64,000 nt of DNA from Pararge aegeria (GCF_905163445.1 NC_053184.1:7936001-8000000); one strand, 5' to 3'; positions 11,951-23,277 are shown, numbered from the stretch's first letter. Numbers and translations are program-made. Notes: generated from the sequence alone by a model not told the origin.

Positions 11951-13765
11951 TGGTATTAGATAGGTCCAGACTATAATTAGTTTTACATCTAGGATTTTTT
12001 GTAAACGGGCTTTTTGATTGATACTATATTATGACCCGCTCTCACTAGTTTCCGTTATTATCGAAGAAAGTAAACGTTTAACTAAGTTTTGTATTTTAAA
12101 AATCAAAACATTCGACACTTAGTGTAATATGAGTAAGATACAAAACGACGATAGAAGGAGGTCAGAGGAACCTCAGAAAGTCGTGAAACTGAGTGACATC
12201 GACCGCCCTTCCACCATTTTGGGACTAAAATCCCCAAGACTGGAGATTTTGCTTTAGAGCTACTGGCATCGCACACTGGTAACCGCAGCGATGGCAAATC
12301 TCGCTAGGTGGATAGATGGCATCAAGTGGAACATAAGCTGCGGATAAAAACAGCGGATCACGTGAATTCCAAGATTCCTACCTAACTACCTACCTACTTC
12401 GTGCGATGATAGTGTGTCAGTAAATTATATCAGGTAGAATAAAAAAGCTCTTGGTAGTGTAACTAAGTTATTGTAATTGAACACTTTAATATTATCCTAC
12501 TACCAAGACTCGTACCGCTTGAGAAACAGTAACTTTAATAGATATTGCCCAAGTTGTAGTATATTGATTCATGATTACTACTTATAGGTGTAAAATTACT
12601 AAGAGAATGGCAGATGGAGACGCATCCGAAGCCGTAGGCTACATCTTTAGTAACAGAAAATTATATATAAATCTGTGATTTATGGTCATTATTCGGATAA
12701 ACTATTTTAATCGACTGTATATTACTTACGTCATACTAAAATAAATCCTATTTTAGAATCCGCAAACAAGTTAAGAGTTTTGTGCAAAGGTTTGATTTGA
12801 ATCGATTTTTGTGAATGCGACCAAATAAATTATATTATTATCAATATTATCATCATCTTTATAAAGTACTAACTCATTAACAGCATTCTACAAAATTAGA
12901 AGTGTTTGACACGCTTTTGAGAACATTATCGGGAACTCTCAGCCATGAAGGTAAGCTAGGCATCCTCCCAATGTTTTTGCTTTACTGTCAAAGCATGTGA
13001 TATTTAATTGTTTAAATAAATAAACATTATCACTATACTTATGAGTATTAAATAAGAGTATGAAAAGTAAATAATCAAAAACAAGCCGTGATAGACCAAA
13101 AACATCACCTAGCGAAAAAATTAAAAGATTCGATAACACCTAGTTTTCTTCTGATGATAAAGTAATGCTAACCTGCCTAATGACACTCTATTTTAGTAAA
13201 ATTGTGAAGTGTCGAAAGCCTAAATTGCAGTAAAGTAAGACTGTGAATGCGTGTTCTGTTTCAAAACCATTAGGCAGACTTCTATGATGATCAACACTCA
13301 CAGTTTTGTTACGCTCTCTAGTCCATATGCACTTCGATATAAGTAAACAAGCCTAAGAAGATTGGGTTACATCTCTCCAGGCATGATATAGTATGACTAA
13401 ACGATTTGTTACGTTGTATTTGCAACTAGCTGTTGGAAAGTCGAGATACGGTGACCATCATACTAAATCATATGCTAATGCGTAGCTGACAATGCGCAAG
13501 GGCGAATAGCATTTTCTGTAACATTTGATTTTGTAGGACATTATGACGTAATAGAGTTGGTATAATATAGACCTTACGCATCTGACTAGTTAGTAACAAC
13601 ACTTTTCTCCGACGCGCGACCTAATCTACGCTACCTAATCTTTAAGGTCACTACTAGATACTATTTGTCTTTTTGAGTTGCCTTGTCTTCGGCTTTCGTC
13701 TATTGTTATGATTGAGCTTCAAGCATGCTTCAAGAATTTGGTAACTCTTTATAAATCATACGAAT
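11950..13765. other. Non-coding stretch, nothing recognised
   Basis: Two ORFs of 64-66 codons on the minus strand (12103-12297 and 12939-13139) have no recognisable domain, no splice context and no codon bias. A short piece near 12905-12955 (GAGAACATTATCGGGAACTCTCAGCCATGAAGG) looks like family S3 debris. Confidence 0.45.
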
Positions 13766-13767
13766 GC

Positions 13768-13850
13768 AGCCGCTGGACTCAAGACGAGTGGTTTTTGGAA
13801 CTCCCTTCAAAATACCAATATCCAGCAGTGAAAGTCTATTGATGATGTCA
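13768..13850 (+). repeat. RTE LINE 3' end fragment
   Basis: It ends with ...TTTTTGGAACTCCCTTCAAAA, then a TCCAGCAGTG...GTCTATTGATGATG tail. This is the same 3' terminal segment as the longer RTE fragment at 22.87-23.25 kb (minus), where the corresponding codons read WNSLQKTYVQQWTSIG. Confidence 0.6.
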
Positions 13851-14244
13851 TATTAATACTGAACGTAATGAAGAGAAATTGAGCTTTGTGGCATAAGATA
13901 AATAAGTCAATTTGTAAACTCTAACCAAGGCAAAAGATATTTCAGACTCCACGGTCTTTTGCCGTTAGAGTCCCGTGGACTCAATCGATAGCATCTGTCC
14001 ATAAGTAGGTACTATCGTAATTTACCAATACTGCACTTTCCGGTGCAGATTTGCCATTCTAGCAAAGGTGCAAAAATCTACAACACCATGATGATGTTTA
14101 CAACACCATTAAACAGATTTTTGTGTCAGTATATTTATGTAAAGTTTATTTTGTTATTTTTCTAAGTATTGTTATTTTACAAGAGCAATAAAAATAATAT
14201 ACGGAATTCGTAACCCAACGTATTATTATGTCTCATATTTTTAA

Positions 14245-14375
14245 TTACAACTGTAGTCTACCAATCCGCACTTGGCCAGCGTGTTAGACTACGGCCTAAT
14301 TCCTTCTCATTCTGAGAGGATACCCATGCTCTATAGTGGACCGGTAACGAAAGGTGGATGATGATGATGACTAGG
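14245..14375 (+). repeat. Retroelement tail, family C, ending in (ATG)n
   Basis: It contains CAATCCGCACTTGGCCAGCG, ACGGCCTAATTCCTTCTCAT and GAGAGGATACCCATGCTC, followed by GGATGATGATGATGA. The family recurs at 36.1 and 36.5 kb (tandem), 46.0 kb and 48.7 kb (minus). Confidence 0.6.
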
Positions 14376-14389
14376 TACTTTCATCAACT

Positions 14390-14575
14390 TTGTTAAGTCC
14401 ACTGCTGGAATATAGGCCTCAACCAAAGGAAGGGTTTTCCCACAAACACCACGCTGTGCAGACGGGTTGGTGATCGCAGAAGAAGGTAGTAGTAACACAG
14501 AAGACACTGGTGCCCGTTCTCTCTGATATACCCGTCACTAGTCACACCGTCCGACACCCGCGGGAAGAGAGTGGT
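14390..14575 (-). repeat. Dispersed repeat family B
   Basis: Minus-strand copy: starts GTCCACTGCTGGAATATAGG, carries GGTTGGTGATCGCAG and TGGTGCCCGTTCTC, and ends near CCCGCGGGAAGAG. Confidence 0.55.
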
Positions 14576-14599
14576 ATATAGTCACCACACACCACTGAC

Positions 14600-14945
14600 G
14601 AAAGATTGTGAGGATAGGATGTATGGATGGATTGATGTATGTATGGATGGATAGATAGATGGATGTTTGTTACGCTTTAGCGCCACACCGAATGAACCGA
14701 TTTGGTTGAAATTTGGCAGAGATACCTATCCCAATGTTGTCTGGAATAGCTCATAGGCTTCATTTTATCCCTGAAAACCATTCCTCTGTTCTGCCGCTAC
14801 CACACGGCACGAACGTTAAGTATAATAGCAAAAAGACAGTTTTCTTATAAATAGCTCGACATACTCGTTGAACGGTTAATTGTTAACTTTCATCCATTGT
14901 AATGAAAAAAAAAAAATGTATATATATATAGTACTAGCTGTTGCC
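14600..14945. repeat. GATG-type simple repeat and Helitron-like fragments
   Basis: (ATGGATGG)n-type sequence at 14617-14665 leads into GATGTTTGTTACGC and GAATGAACCGATTTGGTTGA, a segment typical of abundant lepidopteran non-autonomous elements. A reverse CTAG end (ACTAGCTGTTGCCCGCGAC) lies at 14932-14950. Confidence 0.45.
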
Positions 14946-15679
14946 CGCGACTGTTTTTAAAGTATTCAGTATCGCTAAGCCTTAAATGAGTATAGTAGTA
15001 TATATATAACATGTGACTGTCAATTAATTATAGACAAATAATTTGCAATAAAATAAAATTGCGACTATACTTAAAGATCTAAGCTATCCTATCTCTTAAG
15101 TTGGACCAGACTGCTCACGGTGTGTCAATTTAATTTAAAATCCATCGCGGACAAACATCGTGACAGGAGATTTATATATATTAAGATAAGTTTACTAGTT
15201 TAGTAACTTTTTTCATTATAAAAAAGAGACATATAGGTATAGACAGGAAAGCATTTAGATTTTCCTAGTGAAAGTGAAATGCTCTCGAGTCTCGAGGGAG
15301 CATATTGGACAATATACCTAGTAGGTATGCGCCGCCGTGCGCAGGCAAACATCGAATCATGTGATCAGTGAAACATCGGAAAGTCTTCGTAACAGCACTT
15401 TTAACTTTAAGTGACAAACAACACTCTTACGTGAAAGTGAAATAAAAAGTATCTAATGACACTTGATGTACTTGAAGAAGTTCTTAGATACAGAATGAAA
15501 TAACATTGGAAACTATTGCTTCGCAGTAGCGCTATTTCAATTTGGTGCAGTATGCCTACTTCTGAGTACTTCCGGAAAACACTTTAAACCCTCCCGAAGA
15601 CATAACGTAACCCTCACGAGACTTTGTGAGACAAAATTCCTGGTAGGGAATTTAACAAGGTATTATCGGGTTATAGTAA

Positions 15680-15990
15680 TAGCAGGGCTCCCCGTCCAGT
15701 ACGGAGACCATTTTCTCCCCGGGAAAAAGGATAAATGTCAGCTCCCACAGCTTTATCAACTCTCAGAGCACTGCCGCACAAGTTGAAAATTATTTAAACT
15801 TGGGGAATATAATATCAAATAGGAGAAGTTTACCCCCGTTTATTATTACACATATATAATTTTATTTGGAGATAATCTCCTATAATATTATATATTTAGA
15901 GATAATTATATATGTGTAATAATAAACGGGGGTAAACTTCTCCTATTCGCTGTTCCGTGGTTGTGCAGATGGACATGTTAATTATATCCC
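15680..15990 (-). mobile_element. MITE family M1, copy rearranged into a palindrome
   Basis: It carries the M1 modules in reverse order (CTCCCCGGGAAAAAGGATAAA, CTCCCACAGCTTTATCAACT, AATAGGAGAAGTTTACCCCC). The last module is present twice, inverted: 15818-15861 and 15904-15947 are perfect 44-bp inverted repeats around a 42-base spacer. A single-copy M1 has this module once. Confidence 0.65.
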
Positions 15991-16009
15991 CTGGGCGCCG
16001 TAGAAAGTA

Positions 16010-16195
16010 TAGAGGTACTAATGGCAGTAGCACTCACGACGCCATTGTCTTATAAGTGGAGATCCCGGTTTCGATCCCCGGCAGAAGCTACGTAGAAATT
16101 TTCTCCGGAAGGCTTTAGCTAGTTACCGACAAATACGTACTGTCAAGCGATTTAGTGGTTTGGTACGATAAAGCCCAATAAATTATCATATCATG
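16010..16195 (+). repeat. SINE family S1 fragment
   Basis: It carries a B-box-like head (GGTTTCGATCCCCGGC, 16068-16083) followed by GGAAGGCTTTAGCTAGTTACC, GACAAATACG and GCGATTTAGTGGTTTGG, matching the S1 body in plus orientation. Confidence 0.6.
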
Positions 16196-16529
16196 ACTTA
16201 AAAAGTGTAAAGCAATTTCCTTTTCTTACCGTCATTGAACAGTTTTGCCACTAGATGAGGTCCTTCACTATGATATTGTTTTACGTAGAAATAGATTGCA
16301 AATGTGAAATCTGATATATGTAGCACAGGTTTATTTTCAATTAACCTTCATGTACATATTACATGTATGTGTATTGATATAGACGTAGAGGTAGATATTA
16401 TTTGGCAATTTAATCCGTTATACCGCAGTATAAACCTCGGTACAATTGGCATGTGAAGGGAGCAACTCAATACCTTCACAGTTAAATATGTCGAGCTAGT
16501 AATAAGAAAACGATTTACTATGGAAGATC

Positions 16530-16650
16530 AGATTACTGTTGCCGCCGCCCCCCCCCCCCCCCCCCCTCCTCTTCCTTGTCGTACGAGGCGACTAAGGGAC
16601 TATAACGGAGAACGAGCTGTAGTTTCCTCTGTGCTACTACTACCATCTAC
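16530..16650 (+). repeat. Family B fragment with a 19-base poly-C run
   Basis: A run of 19 cytosines (16548-16566) leads into TTGTCGTACGAGGCGACTAAG and GGAGAACGAGCTG, the family B body. The 65-codon ORF here is an artefact of this repeat. Confidence 0.6.
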
Positions 16651-16654
16651 TGCA

Positions 16655-17030
16655 GCACAGCACAGGCAGGAGTCAAAAATTATATCCCCCGATTATAGCC
16701 CCCGACAAGGGATGTAATCAATGGCGTGCATACAGGGTATGCACAGGGTATGCAGATGATATTAAATGAAAAAAATCTCCAGTACGAGTTTTAAAAAACC
16801 TAAGGATAGGCATTTTAAGAGTTATAAAAAGCCTACCCTAAAGTATTTATAACTCGTCCTGGAGATTTTCTTCATTTCATATTATCTGCATACCCTCTAT
16901 GCACGCCACTGGATGTAATTAACGTGGCCACCTGCGGAAACATGGAATAGTTTACTCCCGTTTATTATTACACATATATTATTTAGATATTATTTTCATT
17001 TTCACTCGTGTGCCAGTGTTCTGAGAGCTG
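16655..17030 (+). mobile_element. MITE family M1, truncated copy interrupted by a hAT MITE
   Basis: The left part (CAGGAGTCAAAAATTATATC... to 16718) and the right part (16912-17030, TTAACGTGGCCACCTGCGG... to CCAGTGTTCTGAGAG) are contiguous in other M1 copies. The gap is the element at 16719-16911. A second M1 copy abuts at 17031, and the end of this copy is missing. Confidence 0.75.
16719..16911. mobile_element. hAT-type MITE, copy 2, nested
   Basis: It is 193 bp, the same length as the copy at 7274. Ends are CAATGGCGTGCATACAGGG and ...CTCTATGCACGCCACTG. It is bracketed by a perfect 8-bp duplication, GATGTAAT at 16711-16718 and 16912-16919. The insertion is inside an M1 MITE, so this hAT family moved after that M1 copy was in place. 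Confidence 0.9.
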
Positions 17031-17291
17031 CAGGGCTAGCACGGGCAAGAGACAAAAACTATATCCCCCGATTATATCCCCTGACAAAGGATACAATTAC
17101 GTGTCCACCTGCTAAAGCAAGGGAATATGGAATAGGAGAAGTTTATCCCCGTTTATTATTACACATTTTTTATTTGGATATTATTTCAACTTGTGCGCCA
17201 GTGCTCTGAGAGTTGATAAAGCTGTGGGAGAAGATAATTTGTTATCCTTTCCCGGGGCTATAATTGTCTCCTGCTCATACTAGCCGTGCTG
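17031..17291 (+). mobile_element. MITE family M1, near full-length copy
   Basis: It starts CAGGGCTAGCACGGGCAAGA and ends CCTGCTCATACTAGCCGTGCTG, which are imperfect inverted repeats (shared core GGCTAGCAYGGGCAGGAGACAA, Y = C or T; written here as a family consensus split over both ends). The order of modules serves as the reference for other copies: TATATCCCC boxes, GGAGAAGTTTA, CGTTTATTATTACACAT, CAGTGCTCTGAGAG, GATAAAGCTGTGGGAGAAG. Confidence 0.7.
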
Positions 17292-17317
17292 CGACCACCA
17301 ACTCTTCCCGCGTGGTG

Positions 17318-17590
17318 ATAATAATGAATAAATGTACTACGACAATACACACATCGCCATCTAGCCCCAAAGTTAGCGTAGCTTGTGTTATGGGTACTGA
17401 GATAGCTGATGAATATTTTTTTATGAATATAATACACATCAATAATTATAGTATACATATGTATAAACATCCAGACACTGAAAAACATTCATGTTCATCA
17501 TATAAACATTTTCCAGTTGTGGGAATCGAACCCACGGCCTTGGACTCAGAAAGCAGGGTCGATGCCCACTGCGCCAATCGACCGTCGCAA
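17318..17590 (-). repeat. SINE family S2, tRNA-derived
   Basis: On the minus strand it starts with a tRNA-like head: A-box-like TTGGCGCAGTGGGC and B box GGTTCGATTCC (near 17522-17534), then GGAAAATGTTTATATGATGA, TGAATGTTTTTCAGTGTCTG, a variable AT segment, CCCATAACACAAGCTACGC and CTAGATGGCGATGTGTGTAT. ORFs on both strands here are by-products. Other copies: 25.35, 52.73, 53.65 and 60.09 kb. Confidence 0.8.
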
Positions 17591-18296
17591 TGTAAGGGCA
17601 TGATAATGGGCAAACCCGTTGGGGCGAGACGCGACGAGAGGCCTTTAGCCCAGCAGTGGACTGTAAAAGGCTATATTAATTGGATGATTGGTGATTTCAT
17701 AACCTTCATGAAGTGATAAGTAATGGGAGGACGGGATTGGAATGCAACGTTTAAACATTATGCAATATTTATTACGTTTCAATAGTTTACACCTTTGTGT
17801 AATTAATAGGTGTATGATAATTTTCCTTCACGGCAAAGTATTACCCGCATAGTGAATTTTACTATGGTATCTACGGTAAATAAATAATTGTCTCAAAACC
17901 AAAAAACATTCTCAGTAGTAATTTTACAGCGTTTTTGATATTAAAGTATGACTTTTTTTGTATCGAGATAATTTTAATGAATCTTATGAAAAGCGGAAAA
18001 CCATTTCGTCGGAAAGAATATGGTCATGCCAAAAATTGACTTGATTGGTTGGTGAATGAAGTATCACAGGTGGGAAATCATCAGGTAAAAATCTATTAGA
18101 GGAATCCTAGAATACTTTAGGGAATTCTTCAAGTAGATATTATAGGGATTTGAGTATTTTTCAAGTAACATGTGCTTTACTTGTAACCTTTGATGATGAA
18201 GACCATTGATGGTTACCGGAACTACACAATAATAAATATCACACGGGTTGAGACTCGATGCAATTTATGCTCGTCACAATAATGAAGCATGTTCAG

Positions 18297-18556
18297 CATG
18301 GGGACGAGAAGGCAATTATATCCCCGGGGAAAGGATAAAAATGTATCTTCCCCCAGCTTTATTAACTCTCACATATATTAAGTGGAAATAATATCCAAAT
18401 AATGTATGTGTAATAATAAACGGGGGTAAACTTCTCCTATTCCATTTTCCCGTGCTTTAGCAGGTTGACACGTTGTCAAATTTATATCCCCTGACAAAGG
18501 TATATCCTTAATCGGGGGATATAAATTTTGTCTCCTGCCTGCGCTAGCCCTTGTGA
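18297..18556 (-). mobile_element. MITE family M1 copy
   Basis: Reverse orientation, with GGCAATTATATCCCCGGGGA, CCCCCAGCTTTATTAACTCTC, GTAATAATAAACGGGGGTAA and the TATATCCCCTGACAAAGG boxes, ending CTCCTGCCTGCGCTAGCCC. Confidence 0.7.
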
Positions 18557-18854
18557 TGGTGAATAGCTGGGAGAATTCTTCAACACTAATTAACGTTGTA
18601 AACGTTGTGTGCGTTAAATATTGATTTTTCCCGGCTTTGATATAATCAATATTTTGTCAAAAGTTATGAGCCATTAGCATTAGACATTTGGCTTTTAGAG
18701 CTTAGATAATTGCAATGCAACGCAGTCTGGTTTTGTTTCAAAAAAATATTTTCCAGCGCACCATCGAAATACCGTGTTTTTTTTTTTATGTTAATTTAGT
18801 TTTAAATCCTAATATTTAATTATGTTTGTTGTACCACCTACTTATTTCTTATAA

Positions 18855-19012
18855 CATTTTCTTGTATGCCTTTGATTGCCTGGAAGAGATCGCTATTTAG
18901 CGATAAGGCCGCCAAATTGTACGTTCTACCTTATTGTGCTGTTGTATTTATATCTCTGTAAATTTTCTCCGTGGTGTACAATAAAAGTGTATTCATTCAT
19001 TCATTCATACCG
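18855..19012 (+). repeat. LINE 3' end with polyadenylation signal and (ATTC)n tail
   Basis: GCCTGGAAGAGATCGCTATT, AGCGATAAGGCCGCC, then GTGGTGTACAATAAAAGTGT and four ATTC units. This 3' terminus (GATAAGGCCGCC followed by TACAATAAA) is widespread in lepidopteran non-LTR elements. No RT sequence remains. Confidence 0.6.
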
Positions 19013-19969
19013 TGTAATTTATTGATATTGCATGCAGTGATAGTTGTTATTGTATACATTATTTTATTTACATTATTTGCGAAAAAGTATATTTATTATG
19101 ATTTTTTTTGATACAAAACATTGATTGATCAATTGATCCATGATGCCTTAGTGTCCATACAATACGTTAGGCAACGTATTTGCGATCTACATGAGACGAG
19201 TGGGTGTGTACCTGCTGTGTTGCAAAATTCTAACATCAAATGGCTATTGTTTATTCTAGCAGCTATTCGTGAATACAGTATTTAGTAATTTTGTATTTCA
19301 GTTGAGTCCGATTTTGGAGTAGGTAGGCAATGTGGGTTCCGGTCTTTAAAGCGTGCTTGCCGTAGTAATTACAGGCACATGTCACCTTTCCGACTAAAGA
19401 TTTCTAATAGGTAGTTTGTTTTTTTAATTCTTGAATTCTGAACTAAAAAAAAACAAATGGATAGAATCAGAATAGTCTTAAGTCTTAAGTCTAATTCATT
19501 AAAAAAAAATTGTAGCTGTTTGTCATTGAATGTCACCCAGCTGTAAAAATAATTAAAATTATTCTTTTCAAAAAAAGTTTTCATTAAAGAAGATTTTCAC
19601 ATCATTGCAAGAAGCAAAATCGAAAAAATAGTATTAGAGTTCTGATTCTGCGTGGTGATGCATAAAACATATAGACATATATAAATTTAACAACATACAG
19701 ATTTGTGCATAGCGCATTATAGTAGGCTTACCTAGAGGGTGGGTGAAACGGGGTTTTTCTACAATCGTATATTTGTCATTGATCAACCACTGACACACAA
19801 TTATTTTAAAAGCAAACTTGGGGTCCGGTCTGTTCTGCTGTTCGGACATAAAAAAACAGCAGACCGTATCGAGTATCGTATCGACGCGGTGTATCGGGAC
19901 TGCGTATTGCGTATTATTTACACCCAATACGGAATACCTATGCGAACAAAAGCCAATCTACATGGAACG

Positions 19970-20178
19970 GGCCTAGGCAAAACCCAGTTTTCTCCCCGGG
20001 GAAAGCATTGGCGCACATGTGAAAATAATATCCGAATAACAAAATGTAATAATTAACGTGGGTATAATAGTTCTCCCATTCCCTGTTGCCTTGCTTTGCC
20101 ATTTGGACACGTAAATTTTATACCTTGTCAGGGGATATAATCGGGGGATATAATTTTTGTCTACTGTCTATGCTGCCG
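19970..20178 (-). mobile_element. MITE family M1, internally deleted copy inside another repeat
   Basis: CTCCCCGGGGAAAG joins directly to CATTGGCGCAC, skipping the AGCTTTATCAACTCT module. On both sides lies a different GTATCG-rich repeat (19860-19920 and 20180-20240, with CGTATCGGGACTGCG and CGTATCGGAACCGCG), which looks like one element split by the insertion. Confidence 0.6.
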
Positions 20179-20265
20179 GCGTATCGGAACCGCGTATTAT
20201 GATTGCGTAGTGTGTATCGTGATACGCGTCGGCTATACGGATTCGGTGATCCATTGGACTTATGA

Positions 20266-20712
20266 AACCATTCCATTACATTCATATATCTACAATACTT
20301 AAAGGCACTAGGTAAGAAACCATTTAAAAAAAAACAACGGCTGTTTGTTGTGTGTTGTCACTTGACAATTATTCATTGTAAAGTCAAAATCTCCTGAGGA
20401 TGCTCCGGTTTCGGAGCGAAACGTGCGTAGAGGGTACCTTGCCGAAGATCATTTTGGTGTGGAGTATAAGGAATGAAGAAATTATAAATTACACCACAAA
20501 GATTTTCCTGGTTTTCGCGGAGCAAATCAAGCTTAATTTTCATAACGGCTGTTTATTTAGTTAACAAACAGAAGACATAGGAGCGGCTCATTTTTTGCGC
20601 AAAAGATCAGCGTGGCTATACAGCGCGGAAATGCAGCCAGCCACAGAATTAGGAACATACAGACTTAAGAAACCATTCCAGTACATTCATATATCTAAAA
20701 TACTTAAAGGCA
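20266..20712. repeat. Repeat family D flanked by ~45-bp direct repeats
   Basis: The core (CCTGAGGATGCTCCGGTTTC, GAGCGAAACGTGCGTAGAGG, GGTGTGGAGTATAAGGAATG, GCGGCTCATTTTTTGCGCA) recurs at 23.28-23.61 kb. Here it lies between near-identical direct repeats at about 20266-20312 and 20665-20712 that share CATTCATATATCTA and ATACTTAAAGGCAC. Confidence 0.55.
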
Positions 20713-21044
20713 CCGCACTTGACCGCTTTTACAAAGAATAGGCGTTGCACATGCAAATACTCGTACTTGCATCACAATCATTGACACTGCACCAACGAAA
20801 CAAATTGTACCGCCGTTTAAAGGTAGATTGTCCTTGATATGTCCCTTGCTTATACATCGTGACAGCTGACTAAAGATCGTGATAAATTCATGTCGCCTAC
20901 AAACTGCAAAACGTATTGGGCTTAATTGGTATACATATCCGTTTCTTTCATTCCGAATAACCAATTAAGCTTTCAGAAAATTTGTCTTATTGCTTTTGCT
21001 TCTCTTTGCCCTAGAATACTTGCATGCTTAATACATTCGATTGC

Positions 21045-21300
21045 ATAGGTGGCCTTGTGGTTAGCATGCTCAACTACGGATCACAAGGTCCGCGATTCTA
21101 CTCCCGGCTTGGCCAAATCTAAGTATTTGGTTTCATAAGTGGGAGGTCCCGGGTTTGATATCCGGTAGGAGCAGCGATTCTCTGGTCTGCTCTGGTGGGA
21201 GGCTTCGGCCTTGACTAGTTACCACCCTACCAACTAAGAAGAGCTGCTAAGCGTTCTAGCGTTCCGTTTAAATAAATAGAAACAATTAAAATAAAAGGAG
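21045..21300 (+). repeat. SINE family S1 copy
   Basis: The head resembles a tRNA (GGTGGCCTTGTGGTTAGCATG, then GGTCCGCGATTCTACTCCC), with a second head-like piece (GGAGGTCCCGGGTTTGATATC) and the S1 body (GGGAGGCTTCGGCC, TAGTTACCACCCTACC, GCTAAGCGTTCTAGCG). Confidence 0.6.
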
Positions 21301-21733
21301 GTTTTTATGTAGATATTTAAATGTAGATATTTTTATTTTCCTTGCTTTAATAAAAACCCACTTATAGGTGTAAGTGGGTCTTTAAAAAAGGATATTCGGT
21401 TCTAGTATGTAGAATTCGTTTTAAAATATGTTATTATTTAAAATATGGCTAATTATATCCTGTTGGTACCCAAAAAAAAGATTAAACAAATAAATAAACG
21501 AAATGATGTTTACATTAGTTTAGGACAGGTAAGTCGGAAATATACTTTTTCCAGAAAATTAAACAAAATTTAGACAAGCAAAAGACATGGCTGTACGGTT
21601 ATATACCTTTACCTTTTACCTGCGGAAAAGAATTAAGAAAAAAAACGTGTGTGAACTTATGTACACGCGTTAGAAGTTATACTTCTTTGGCGTAACAATA
21701 TAAAACTCTTTTCAAAAATTTTATATTTCGCCT

Positions 21734-22168
21734 ATGGAGGGTAGAGGTAAGGAGAGTCATCTGTGTATATGAAAAAGTGTCGTCAAAATGTATTAAATTA
21801 GGATGGCGCCACATTTGCATCAGGGTAACTCTTAAAAGAAGCGCCAAATATAAATATTGTTAGAGTAGGCTTGAAAAATAAACAAGGAAGTATGGAGATA
21901 CAAGGAAGTAAGGTTATATTTACCACAATATTTTGTACAACGTAAGTTGTTGAAATTCTCAATAATTAACTACTTTAGTCGATAATGACATTAAATTTTT
22001 TAACTCGGCATTCTTCAATTCATCTACGATTGCTACATTCATACCATACCCTGTGCATCCACCAGCGCCATTGTGGAGGATTTTTGAACTGTTATTTAGC
22101 GCATACACTGGACACTTTTTCAACTTTTCTCCCATATAAGATGACTCTCCTTACCTCTACCCTCCATA
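21734..22168. mobile_element. 435-bp MITE (family M2) copy 1, Mutator-like duplication
   Basis: Ends are ATGGAGGGTAGAGGTAAGGA and the inverted complement, giving terminal inverted repeats of about 29 bp reaching AGAGTCATCT. Flanks are ATTTCGCCT at 21725-21733 and again at 22169-22177, a perfect 9-bp duplication (or 8 bp if one more T belongs to the element). A copy at 47105 has the same length and, by eye, the same sequence throughout. The ORF starting inside it is fortuitous. Confidence 0.85.
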
Positions 22169-22864
22169 ATTTCGCCTTATTCTACGTTTGTAGAAAAAAC
22201 AACACTAACAATAGGAAAAAGGCATTGTTTGAATTATTGAAAGTCAACTGTCAAACGTTTTTAAAAATACTAAAATGTTGACTAACTTCATTTTTCCAAA
22301 CGCGCCAAAAGAAATATAACTAAAAAAACTATTTAAGAAAATTGAGTTTCGAACTGCAATTGAATAGACCCACCTGGCGCGGCGTGACAATGACCCAGAG
22401 GTCCTCTGTATGGACCGGATGAAAAATAAAAAAAAACTCAACCTAGGAGGAATAACATTAGAATAACATATGCTAGGAACAATAACATTTCACCTTAACC
22501 TTCTCGACCTTGCTGATAAAATCAAAAAACATCTTACATAATTAGGTAGGTAATTCTTCATAATATAATGTTTCCTATACGAGTAAGGCGTTACTAATCG
22601 ATCACAACACCTATCAACACGATCTTAGGTTATTTATTAAAGTAAAGAGAACAAAAGCTCGTAAGTCAAGGCAAAGTTTTACAGAATTGATAAGCTTTTA
22701 AAGGGCATGTTCATAGAGCATCTATTGTAAGTTCGTTCATACTATGGGTATTAATCGACCATTGGATGGGTAATTAGGTGCTGCTTTGTTTTCAGTCACG
22801 TTTATGGGCCACAAACGGGTAATAAGTTCTATTTATTCGCTCTAAACAATCTTCATTAAATCAT

Positions 22865-23258
22865 CATCATCATCATCACATCAACCGATAGACGTCCACT
22901 GCTGGACATAGGTCTTTTGTAGGGAGTTCCAAGTTCCACGATTCTGAGCCGCTTGGATCCAACGGCTACCAGCGACGCGCTTAATGTCGTCTGTCCACCT
23001 CGTTGGGGGTCGACCAACGCTGCGCTTACCAGTACGGGGCTGCCATTCCAGCACCTTGGGACCCCAACGTCCATCCTTTCTCCGAACTATGTGCCCGGCC
23101 CATTGCCACTTAAGCTTCGCGACTCGTTGAGCTATGTCGGTAACTTTGGTTCTTCTACGAATCTCCACATTTCTGATTCGATCGCGTAGAGATACTCCGA
23201 GCATAGCTCTCTCCATCGCCCGGTGAGTGACTCTAAGCCTTCTTATGAGGCCCATAGT
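22865..23258 (-). pseudogene. RTE-type LINE, 3' end of the reverse-transcriptase ORF
   Basis: The minus strand encodes 124 residues that I recognise as the C-terminal region of lepidopteran RTE-clade elements: RRLRVTHRAMERAMLGVSL, KLKWQWAGHIVRRKDGRWG, GKRSVGRPPTRWTDD and YVQQWTSIG, followed by a short UTR and an (ATG)n tail at 22860-22876. The catalytic RT and endonuclease parts are absent, so it is a 5'-truncated dead copy. Confidence 0.85.
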
Positions 23259-23277
23259 TAACGATCTTCATTAAATA

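Noticed and set aside
17515..17590. tRNA gene on the minus strand
   Set aside because: The A/B-box sequence continues into the SINE S2 body and recurs at 53.65 and 60.09 kb; I see no proper cloverleaf with an anticodon stem and acceptor.
17264..17716. 150-codon ORF as a gene
   Set aside because: It runs across the end of an M1 MITE, an S2 SINE and a family B tail; the coding frame is a mosaic of repeats.
19634..20056. Overlapping ORFs of 97 and 105 codons
   Set aside because: They cover a GTATCG-rich repeat and an M1 MITE; opposite-strand ORFs overlap each other and have no domain.
21985..22281. 98-codon ORF and its twin at 47356-47550 as a conserved protein pair
   Set aside because: They agree only within the 435-bp MITE and diverge at its border, so identity reflects recent transposition, not protein conservation.
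22881..23255. Host gene encoding a 124-residue basic protein
   Set aside because: The sequence is the C-terminal end of an RTE LINE with its 3' UTR and (ATG)n tail.
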